A stretch of DNA of 64,000 nucleotides from Austropuccinia psidii (Eukaryota; Basidiomycota; Pucciniomycetes; Pucciniales; Sphaerophragmiaceae), in assembly GCA_023105745.1 (NCBI GenBank), contig JALGQZ010000009.1, forward strand, positions 18,896,564 to 18,960,563, in the 5' to 3' direction. The translations under genes were made by a program, and so were the position numbers. Numbering within the stretch: position 1 is the stretch's first letter; the number at the start of each line of letters is the position of its first letter. Positions 36,769-47,052 of the stretch are shown piece by piece. The notes under the pieces were generated by a model. The model was given only the letters and a program-made list of their open reading frames with translations. It had not been told where the DNA came from and searched no databases.

Positions 36769-37645
36769 AATTGTCAGAGATAGAGGTTCCTTTTTTTACT
36801 TCCCTCGGACTACTCTTTCTCAGGAGCTTGGAATTACAAGAGATTGGTCAACTGCTTATCATCTACAAACTGATGGACAGAAAGAGGGTAAATCATATTC
36901 TATAAAAGTATCTTCAGATTTATGTCAGTTATCATTAAGATTATTGGAACACCTGGATCCCTCTGGCTGAATTCTCCTACAATAACTCTGATCACTGTTC
37001 AACAAAACAATGACTGTTTTTTACTGTTTATGGAAGAGATCAACAATTTGACTCAGATCAAATTACTCAAGATACTGCTTCTGGAAAGTTATGAACAGAA
37101 ATCCAATAAGTACAGCAAGATTTCAAGAGAGAACTTGAAGTTGCCATAAACAGGTTTAGGAGGTATTCAGATAAAAGTAGAGAAAGTTCCCCTGTTTTCA
37201 ATCCTGGTGACATGGTATGGCTTTCTTCCAAAAATATGATATCAACTAGAACCACCAAGCAGATGTCTGAAAGATGGTTGGGTCCTTTTCCAATCTTGAA
37301 GAAAGTCAGAATTCATACCTACCATCTCAATGGAAGTCCATCCACCTAGTCTTCCATATTTACCTTCTAGAACCAGTCAAGACATAAACAATCCCAAATC
37401 AGCATCAAGAGCCTCCTCCTCCGATAATCATAGGAGAAGAAGAGGAATGGGAAGTATCTCAAATACTAGACTCAAAGCTCAAGATGGCAGAATTATGGTA
37501 TTTGGTGGAATGAAAGGGTTTCAGTCAAGACCCAGAGAGATTGACTTGGGCACCAGCCAAAACCCTCAAGAACTGTCGCAAAAATGTCAAGAATTTTCAT
37601 TCTGCATATTCTGACAAGCCAGGACCCAATTCTTCAAGAGATTAA
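36769..37645 (+). pseudogene. pol: Chromovirus (Ty3/gypsy) integrase and chromodomain remnant F
   Basis: The integrase core reads VRDRG near 36780, then STAYHLQTDGQKE near 36850, a DDE integrase signature distinct from families 1-3. A frameshifted GPY-like stretch follows (NPGDMVWLSSKN, RWLGPFPILKKV) near 37200-37310. A canonical-type chromodomain lies about 37395-37600 (EEEEWEVSQILDSKL, then YLVE, a TGA at 37511-37513 where Trp is expected, then KGFSQDPE). The frame ends TAA 37643-37645. Such chromodomains usually target integration to modified histones. Several frameshifts make it a relic. The N-terminal part lies across E and other insertions and is not seen. Confidence 0.8.
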
Positions 37646-38394
37646 TTTTTTATGGTTCTTGGTGGGGAGAGGAATTACAAAAAGTAAGTCCCACTCCTAG
37701 TATGCACCTTTAGAGGTATTCTACTCTTTTTGTTGTAAGCATAACCTTGGCCACTCTGTGAGCACTCTGCCATTTTTTGACACAGATCTTTGGCCTTGCT
37801 TTCAATACCAATTCCAAATATATGGCTATTTTCTATTGGGCAATGTACCACCCTTTCTCAATTTTTTTACAAGTTATTATCCTTTCAATACACTCATTAA
37901 AAATGTTTTTTTCAATTTATGGAACTAGCGGGATTTGTAACTACCAAAGGTAAGTTTCTCTCCTGGTGTGCACTTTCCTGAGGGGTCTAAGATATGTCAA
38001 AGCATCACCTTGGCCACTCTGTGAGCACCTGGTATCCAATTTTCTTTTCCAGGTTCTCGGCCAATTTAAAAAATCAATTTCCAACATCAGTGATGAATAT
38101 TGTAACCTCCTCAAAATTCTTTTATTTCTTTCTTTCTTTTTCCTTTTTGCTTTTCTTTCTTCTTATTTCATTATAGTTCTTTATTTTTCTTCTATTATCC
38201 TCTTTCAAAATTTCTTTCTTTGAAAAATTAATGCCAAACCCTTTACATCTACTCAAATCTTCAAACCCCAAACCAAATGTCAAAAGAAGGCCCAATCATC
38301 CTCACTTGATATTCCAACGTAGTACTGTGGGAACTCCTCTGCATGTGGGATAAAATGAGGCAGTTACTGGAAGGGGAAATTACAAGAAAACAGT
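37646..38394 (+). repeat. F 3' region with an imperfect 150-bp direct repeat
   Basis: A purine tract GGTGGGGAGAGG near 37661 ends the F coding part. Two related segments follow, about 37672-37830 and 37935-38095, sharing ACCTTGGCCACTCTGTGAGC at 37744 and 38007 (offset 263 bp). The second contains an intron-like span, GTAAGT at 37950 to TTTTCTTTTCCAG at 38052. They may be parts of LTRs or of a captured host sequence. There is no supportable ORF. The segment ends at the second gap. Confidence 0.5.
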
Positions 38395-38894
38395 NNNNNN
38401 NNNNNNNNNNNNNNNNNNNNNNNNNNNNNNNNNNNNNNNNNNNNNNNNNNNNNNNNNNNNNNNNNNNNNNNNNNNNNNNNNNNNNNNNNNNNNNNNNNNN
38501 NNNNNNNNNNNNNNNNNNNNNNNNNNNNNNNNNNNNNNNNNNNNNNNNNNNNNNNNNNNNNNNNNNNNNNNNNNNNNNNNNNNNNNNNNNNNNNNNNNNN
38601 NNNNNNNNNNNNNNNNNNNNNNNNNNNNNNNNNNNNNNNNNNNNNNNNNNNNNNNNNNNNNNNNNNNNNNNNNNNNNNNNNNNNNNNNNNNNNNNNNNNN
38701 NNNNNNNNNNNNNNNNNNNNNNNNNNNNNNNNNNNNNNNNNNNNNNNNNNNNNNNNNNNNNNNNNNNNNNNNNNNNNNNNNNNNNNNNNNNNNNNNNNNN
38801 NNNNNNNNNNNNNNNNNNNNNNNNNNNNNNNNNNNNNNNNNNNNNNNNNNNNNNNNNNNNNNNNNNNNNNNNNNNNNNNNNNNNNNNNNNNNNN
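38395..38894. other. Assembly gap, exactly 500 N
   Basis: A placeholder run of the same length as the first gap. The right edge is the last 27 bp of the B 5' LTR, so at least about 1.8 kb of LTR, plus the 5' part of element C if contiguous, must be missing here. Confidence 0.98.
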
Positions 38895-38921
38895 ATCAAA
38901 GTTTCATATCCACACCTTACA

Positions 38922-38945
38922 TTTGGGGGCCCAGCTGTGATATTT
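38922..38945 (+). other. Candidate primer binding site of B
   Basis: TTTGGGGGCCCAGCTGTGAT follows the LTR end directly, as in A, D, E' and H. Confidence 0.6.
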
Positions 38946-39145
38946 TACCCGTGAAATATTTTTTACTATTTTTTATAACTTTTTTCTTATATTGAAAAAT
39001 TTCAAACATATATAAAAAATACTTATAATTCAAAAAAACCCATAAAATATTTTTTTTCATATTATAAGTGAGGCTCATATTTTTATTTATTTTTTTTGAA
39101 ATAACCTTTTTTTACTTAATTAATTGGCTTTTTCATTAATCTTAG

Positions 39146-39992
39146 TGTCTGACAATGTGGTAAGACAAGAAAACATTTAAACACCCTCAACAGTCACCAG
39201 CATTATCCCTGCCAGTACTGTTAATTCAGATGACAATAATACTGTTATTGTGACTCAAAATAACCAACCTGAACCAATATCTTCTGAATTGATTAACTTG
39301 CATATAAGTAATACCCTTCATAAAGCTAATAATTTTTCCAATAGTAAGTTTTTTAACATAAAAGTACTATTTTAAGCCTTTTTAATCATAAAATATGCCT
39401 TCAACTAGATCAGGAGCCAGCTATAACCCCTCAATCAGCTCCAAGAAAGGTAATAGACGTGATTATGGCAGAAGCCAACCAGGTACAGAAGGAAAAGGGT
39501 CAGTTTATGACTTCCAAGCAACTAAAATAGGTCATTCTGATTCTGATAACACCATATTACCTTCACAAAGAGCTGACACTGCCACAAGAAGCCTCAGTGG
39601 ACATATACAAGGCCATCCAGGAAGCAAACAACAATTCCCTGCAGTACAAGGAGTACCAGATCCTTTCAGATCTGTGGAAAAACTGCATGAATTCTTACCT
39701 GACTGTGAGAAAGTTACCGGGCCATCCCAATACTTGCAAATTGCTCAATGGATGGCTTCAATTGATGGAGAAGAAAAACATGATGCTCTTGACACTAGAA
39801 TGGAGGAAAAACAACCCTCCACCACCCAAGCAAGTACCAAAAACAGCCCCAGTGGCCAGCAGCAGCAATTTAAACGTGAAAAAGCAGCCAAAAGATCCAA
39901 AAAAGGGCAAAGGAAAGGCACCAGCCACCAAACCTTACAGCCAGGGCTACAGGATGCCATGGAAAATGTGTTCCAGATGGCCAGAACAATGA
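39146..39992 (+). pseudogene. Decayed accessory ORFx of element B
   Basis: The leader has TTATAA|GTGAGG at 39067/39068 and CTTAG|TG at 39145/39146 (intron 78 nt). Exon 2 runs 39146-39343 before GTAAGT, and an acceptor AAAATAG at 39530 opens exon 3. Exon 2 has an in-frame TAA and is one base out of phase with exon 3 relative to A. Exon 3 is open to 39992, where a deletion shifts the frame. Against A, many of the differences in exon 3 fall on third positions of the ORFx frame and leave its protein unchanged (for example in the stretch ending MNSYLTVRK), although they change Gag residues. Confidence 0.45.
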
Positions 39993-42900
39993 TGGAATTA
40001 CAAAAGAAAGAGAAGGCCAGATTAAAATGTCAGAAATGATTTCTGATATTTTTGATTCTATTCCAGAGTTGTATGAAGCTATAACTGACGTAAAAAGTCA
40101 TCTTTCTGATAAAAATGCATCAATTTGTGACAATCTTAAAACACATAACTTGCGTATGAGCCAAATCAATGAAACACTCCATTTTGAAAAGGTTTTAGGA
40201 ACAATTAAACCTTCTAATAATGATAATTCTTTTGGCAAGAAGATAAATGAACAATCCGCCATTATTAAGGAATTGAAAGACAAATATTCTATTTTCGATA
40301 TTGATGACATGATTGAAACAAGAATAAAACAAGCCATAAATATTATGAAAGAGGATAATAATAAAGCTCTTGATGATATTTCCAAATCATTTACTGAAGT
40401 AAAGACACATATAATTGCCTTGAAAAAGTGTTATGATACCTCAAAAGAGGAAATATCAAAATTACCATTCAAGTTAAATGAATTTATTTGATAATACTAA
40501 AAGACAGAATTATGGAATGAGCTGACATATAAAGAGGATGATCATAAAATGAATGTAATAACATCTATTAGAAGCTTCAAACATGAATTAAGAAACTCAA
40601 AAAGGTGTAACAATAGTAAAATGAATGATATTGAACAGCTACTAAACACCTTACGAAAAATGTCTACACCTCTGAATCAAAATGAGGGTACAGGGATTCC
40701 GAATCCACAAGTATTGGATATTGAAAATTCTCCATTAAAAAATGAATTTTCTACTTCTTTTCATAACTTGGAACCATCAATGGGCCAAGCACTCTTGAAC
40801 GAAGTTCCAAAACTTAAGGAATGGCCTCACTTCAGTGGTGAAGTAGAATATGACCATATGGAACTCATCAGAGGTATTGACATGATCAAAGAAGACTTTG
40901 AATTACCAGACAGATTTCTAAAAGCCATGTTTAACATGTTGGTTACCAAATCAGCTAACAGATGGTATATCAAATTGAGACAAGCACATGGACACCCAAG
41001 TTGGACTTGGTGGAAAACCCAAATTATCAACAAATGGGCCAATGATTCTTGGAGGTTTAAAGTGGAGACAGCCTTTGAATCTTTCAAATTTAATGCTGAT
41101 AAAGACAAAGCTTTACCATGGTTTTGCCAACAAAAAGACAAATTAACAGCATTATATCCTGACATGTCAGAATTTATGATCCATAGAAAGATTCTGAGAC
41201 AATGTGGAGGTGACTTAGAGCATGCTGTCAAAAGCATGACTACTGAAAAATCTTCAGCAGAGGATATTATCAATATATTGGAAGAAGTAACCACCAGAAC
41301 CAAAATTGGTACTAGTAATAATGTTAAGCTTAAATCTTCAGATACAGTCAGAAAGTGCCATATTTGCCAAAGCACCACCCATTTAGCCAATACATGTCTA
41401 AAAAGGGGGAAAATGAATGAAATTGATATTGAAAAAAGAACCTGATGTTGAGAAAGATTAAATAATTCAAGACAATTCAGATGATAAGTCATCCATATTT
41501 TCTGAAGCTTCAAAAGATATAGAAAATATCAATTCCACTTTTGACATCATGGAATCTTATTCCCACTTGCCACAATTGAGCAATGGTCAACTTGATTTAT
41601 AAAAAATTCAAGATGCACAACTTATGAAAACAAAACCAAACAGGGAGAAAGGTTATACAGCTGGTAACTCCTGTATAACAGAAGTGGTGATTGACAACAA
41701 GCCCACCAAACTGTGACTTGACCCAGTGGCCTTCTGCTCTTGTGTTGGAAAATCTTTTCTTAAGCCTTGTGTACCAAATTTTGATGACCAATTGTTACCA
41801 ATTGATGGTATAAAATTCAATAGTGCAAGTAATCCAATGAAAGCATTAGGAATTTTTGAGACCAATGTCATATTCCCACAAATTAATGGGAATTTGAGAA
41901 TCACAGTGGAATCTGTTGTTATGGAAAAATTGCTCAAGTACCCATTTTATATTGGGAAATGACTATTTAATCATGTATGGAATAGATTTACATAACAACA
42001 AAGACAGATAATTTACTATTGGAGACAATAAGCGTCAGAGATTTGCCCTTTTACCACTTAAAAGACAAATTACAGTAAATAAAGTATCACCAGTCAACTT
42101 ACAATTGGAAAAATTCAAATCTGAACAGGTAAATGAATCTGAAATAAGCCTTCATCTGACTGATAAACAAGAAAATGAACTTTCTTCCCTTTTGTATTAC
42201 CACAGAGGAGCATTTGCTTCAGACAAAGAACCTCTAGGAGAAATTATTGGTCATGAAGTTGATATCATTCTTAATATTGAAACACCTTATCAACCACCCT
42301 TGAGAAGCCTGCATACCCAGCAAGTCCCAAGTCGAGAGAAGCTCTGGAAACTGATATCAAAGAATTTCTAGACCTTGGTGTAATAGGAAAAGTTGGCCAT
42401 AATGAAGAATTAGAAATACCTACACCAGTCATAGTGGCATGGCATAATGGAAAATCCAGAATGGTTGGGGATCTCAGAGATCTGAACACTTACACTGCTC
42501 CAGACAGATACCCAATACCAAAAATCCAAATTGCCCTTACTCAAATATCTCAAGCTTTGTATAGAGCCACTATGGATTCCCTTAAAGGATTCCATCAAAA
42601 TGTGGTGACACCAAGAGCAAGAAAATACTTGAGAATTATTGTTCATTGTGGAGTGTATTAATACTTGAGGATGGCCTTTGGTATTGAAAATGCACCTTCA
42701 CACTTCCAAGGAGTGATGAATGAAATCTTCCCTGAAGAACTCTCAGAGGGATGGTTAATCATTTACATTGATGACATTATTGTCTGTTCCAAGACTTGGG
42801 AGGAGCACATGTACAGATTGTCCAGAGTTTTGACAAAATTTCAATCAGTAAGCATGAAAATATCCTTGAAGGAATGCCATTTTGGACTTAAAGAACTTAA

Positions 42901-45173
42901 GGCACTATGACATTTTGTATCTGGTTTGTCCCTTGGAATTGACAAAAACAAAGTTGCAGAAGTATTACTAAAACCCATGCCTCAGAAAAAGAAAGAAATT
43001 CAGTCATTCTTACGTTTTGCAGGATATTACAGGCAACACATTAAAGATTTTGCATCCATAGCAAGACCACTTTATAAATTGTGTGACAAAGACACAGTAT
43101 TTGAAATGATTGTCGACAGAGTCAAAGCTTTTGAGTCTCTAAGAGAAGCCTTGACCCTTGCTCCACTCTTACTGATTCCAGACTTTAAATTGCCTTTCAA
43201 ATTGTATATTGATGCATCAGGGGATGGGCTGGGTGCTGCACTTCACCAAGTTCAGGTCATAAATGATAAACCTGTAGAAGGACCCATATGTTTCATATCC
43301 AGGCAAATCAAACCAACTGAAGCCAGATATGGAGAAAGTCAAATGGAATGTCTATGCCTTGTCTGAGCCTTGGAAAAATTGAACTACTTCTTGGAGGGAT
43401 GTGTTTTTGAGGTGATACCAGATTGTACAGCTGTCAAATCACTTTTAAACATGAAAACACCCAATAGACATATGCTCAGATGGAAAATAGCCATACAAGA
43501 ATACAGAGGAAATATGACTATGGTTAATAAGGATGGGAATATTCATAAGAATGCAGATGGACTAAGCAGATGGCCATTACCAAATAATATTGATAATCCT
43601 GCTTATGTGCCAGAAGAAGCTTCACCAAAAATCCCAATAAAAGGAATACATTTGTAGCATCTTATTCCAATTACTTAACAAAGACTGTAAAGACAACTCT
43701 CTCATACATGCTTTGGATGAAGTATGGAAAAAATCTTATGATGAAGGAAGATTTCACCCACTGGATCGTATAATTTACCACAGGACCAAGCACACATGTG
43801 TCATGACAGTTGTGGACAGATCCATAATCAATCTTGTACTTAAAGAATGCCATGATAGCCCCTTTTCAGGAAATCTGTCTGAAGACAGAACAAGAGAGAA
43901 AGTAAAGACCTGCATATGGTGGCCAATGTGGCAGAACGATGTTGCAGAGTATTGCAAAACCTGTGACAGATGCCAAAAGGCAAATAAATCCACTGGCAAG
44001 AGACTTGGAAATATGATAAAACTCCAAGAACCAAGCAGACCTTGGGAAATTGTCCATATGGATTGGGTAACTGGGCTACCACCAGGAGGTGACAGAATTT
44101 ATAATGCTTTCCTAGTAATTGTGGAAAGAGTCAGTAAAACTCCAATCTCTTTACCATGTCACAAGGATGATACAGCCATGGATACAGCTCCTCTGATATG
44201 GAATAGAGTAGTGTCATGGACTGGAATATTTACAAATATCATTAGTGATAGGGATCCCAAATTCACTTCAGCACTATGAACAAATCTTCACCAATTATTT
44301 GGCACTAAGCTGTCTTTCTTTACAGCCTACCACCCACAAACTGATGGTCTGGCTGAAAGGATGATCAAAACTTTAGAGGACATGGTAAGAAGAATTTGTG
44401 CATATGGCCTTGAATTCAAAGATTGTGATGGATTTACCCATGATTGGTGTACTATGTTGCCAGCACTGGAAATAGCATATAAAAAATCAATCCATGCAAG
44501 TACCAATCAAACTCCTGCTATTCTAGAAAAAGGATGGAACACCAAATTAACCCAAGATTCCTTGAGAAAAGATTTTATTGAAATACATCCCACAGCTGCT
44601 AGCTTAAAGGGAATGCTAGACAGAGCTAGAAAGCATGAAGTAAGGTGCATGAAGGACTCTTTTGCATATGCTAAAGACAAATGGGATAAATCACATGCAA
44701 CACCAGATTTCAAAGTGGGGGACTTAGTTCTTGTATCCACCACTAACTTCAATAACATCAAAGGATGTAAAAATCTAAAATATTCTTTTGCAGGACCTTT
44801 TGTTATTAAGGCCCTCCATGGAGAAAATGCTGTTGAACTAGAGTTATCTGAAGAACTTAGCAATAAGCATCCTACATTTCCAGTGAGCTTGATAAAGCCA
44901 TATAAATTTAGTGATGCTGAAAAATTTCCCTTGAAGAATAAATTTCCCCAAGCTATACCTCCTGTTGAGCCATCTGGTAGTAAGAAAATTACCAAAGTTC
45001 TCAAAGAAAGAAAGTTGAGAACCAACAAAGTAAGGGAATACCTTGTTAGGTACAGTGACCCAACTTGTGAAGATGAATGGTTGCCAGAAAAGGACATACC
45101 TGAAACTACTAAACTTCTCACAAGGTTCAGGCACACTAGAAATAATAATGTTAAAAGTAATATTCTTTTTTAG
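39395..45173 (+). pseudogene. gag-pol: Family-1 Gag-Pol of element B, decayed
   Basis: Gag starts at 39395 (MPSTRSGASYNPSISSKKG). A deletion near 39950 puts gag into the +1 frame, ending at 40037. Later parts are 40027-40491 and 40549-41445 (capsid domain, knuckle [14 protein letters not shown]). The protease motif reads LDPVAFCSC with a TGA just before it. RT is complete in length (YIDDIIVCS near 42765) but has stops at about 42660 and 42908. RNase H has TGA 43364-43366 at a Trp. Integrase keeps [13 protein letters not shown] and TDGLAERM but has TGA 44277-44279 at a Trp. The GPF-type segment and chromodomain-like tail (EYLVRYSDPTCEDEWLPE) are intact to 45173. B supplies the RT segment missing in A but is itself inactive. 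Confidence 0.92.
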
Positions 45174-45183
45174 GGGGAGGGAA

Positions 45184-47052
45184 TGTGAGCCTTAGAGATA
45201 TTTTTATATACCCAAAAGACCACAAATGATAAATTAAAATACAAATATGAATAAGATAAATTTATTTATATTATAAAAATAAAAATTGAAATATAAATAA
45301 AATAAATTTATTTATATTATAAAAATAAAAATTGAAATATAAATACAAATTTAGATTTAAAAATCAAAACTTAATTATAATTTAAAAATAAAATTACAAT
45401 AAAATTTAAAATTATGAAAATTCATTTTTACTTGTAAAAATTATGTAGAAATGAATTTTTAATAAAAATTATGAAATTAAAATATCTTTGGTAGAAATTT
45501 CTATAAAATATATTATAACTTTTTATCCAATAAATAAACATAGAAAAATTCTTTCACCATTTGCTTTCTCATAAAAAATTAGGTGGGGTCACCTCTGAGT
45601 GAAATTTTTGTAACTCAACTCTAAATAAGTTTAAATTAAATTTTTAGTATTTTCAATACAAAAGTTGAAAATCCTCAAAACCTTAATTTAATTCACACCA
45701 CATGTGGTGTTAACCATAAATTTTTGTTAAAATTGAGGTGTTGTGTTTAGTTTAAAAGCTATGAGGAATTGAAGTATTTTCAATTGACTTCAATTGAAAT
45801 GTCAAAATGTGCGCGTGTATTACATAAGTGAACTTTGATTTACATATGCGGTAGAAATTATCACTTTATTGGACTGTACAACTCAATTTAATTACATATC
45901 TAAATTACAAGTATGATACATGATGAGGAATTAAAGGAAAAATAAATTGGAAAGATTAAATTTGGGGGGGAAAAGGAACTCCAGCTCTAACGGGGAGCTA
46001 GACCCCCAAAATCCTTCCTGACAGGCGTGTGGTGTCCAAATTCATGCAAAAGGTCATCAATTTTGGCCTGGAATTGAGTTACAGGGTCTGTGGACTCAAT
46101 TGATGATGAGGTTTTGATACCAACTGGGGTAGTTTTAGCTGTTGCCAAGAGGGTAAAACTACCCTTAAGATAAAACAATAATAGTAAAAACAGTTTTAAC
46201 TGGTTGTTATGTGTCTTATTCACATTATGACGCGCTTTGAAGGCTCTAGACCAGGTATTACCATAGTAATGGCTGATTTAAGGGTCTAAAATGGCTAAAA
46301 ATGGCTTAAACCAGCCCTTTTTTGGTCTAAACCAGGGTTCAATGATGCCATAATTGCCTTTTCTCTTGTCAGACTGTTTTTCACGACTGACAAGAGTAAA
46401 TTCTACTTTTGGAGTAAGAAAATTGATTGCTATAAAAGAATGTCTTCTTTGCCCCACTTTTTTCTTCATGTTAGAATATTTTCCTTTTATAATTAGTTTA
46501 AACACTGTTAAAAAAATCAATAAAAGATTCCAACCACCATTGTTCAATAATTTGAAACCTTTTAACCACGTGAAAAAATCATTATAATCATTGTTTGTAA
46601 CTCTTATAATCATTTTTACCTCTGAACCACCCCAAAAGTGAATTAAAGCATCTTTCATCACTGTTAGCTTTGTCACTTTGTTTCCAAATTCATTCTGGTC
46701 ACTTTTGGGCATGTTTTCTCTTGAATATTCTTTTAAAGACCTTGTTCTTTAATTAATTGCTTGCAGTTCTTTGCTCAATCAATTCCAATTGAAATTGCTC
46801 TTGAAGAAATTTCTTTTGTAGCCTTAAATATCTCTTGTAGAGTATTTTTGGATAAATTTTTATTGTTTGTAAAACAATAAATCTTTAGAATATTATTGTT
46901 TTATACTAATAAGGTTATAAACAATAAAATTGGAGTTTTTTCTCTTAAACATAATCTTTCTTACTATTTTTAATTGATTTTTACCTTATACAAATTTTAA
47001 GGACAGGAAAAGTACTTGATTTTTAGTCAAAGTTTCATATCCACACCTTACA
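45184..47052 (+). repeat. 3' LTR of element B
   Basis: 1869 bp, TGTGAGCC to CCTTACA, with inverted repeats at 46072-46101 and 46127-46164. A 144-codon minus-strand ORF (46712-46278) is antisense within the LTR. The A copies have a stop part-way, so it is probably not a gene. Confidence 0.92.

Larger units (their letters stand above)
38895..47052 (+). mobile_element. Ty3/gypsy element B (family 1), 5' LTR mostly in gap
   Basis: The last 27 bp of the 5' LTR (to CCTTACA at 38921) are followed by the primer-binding-like TTTGGGGGCCCAGC, gag, pol, the polypurine tract AGGGGGAGGGAA and a full 3' LTR at 45184-47052. Order and sequence match element A on the opposite strand. The base after the 3' LTR starts a family-1 protease-region sequence, so B landed inside another family-1 copy (C). 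The left TSD is hidden in the gap; the right candidate is TTGTG (47053-47057). Confidence 0.9.
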
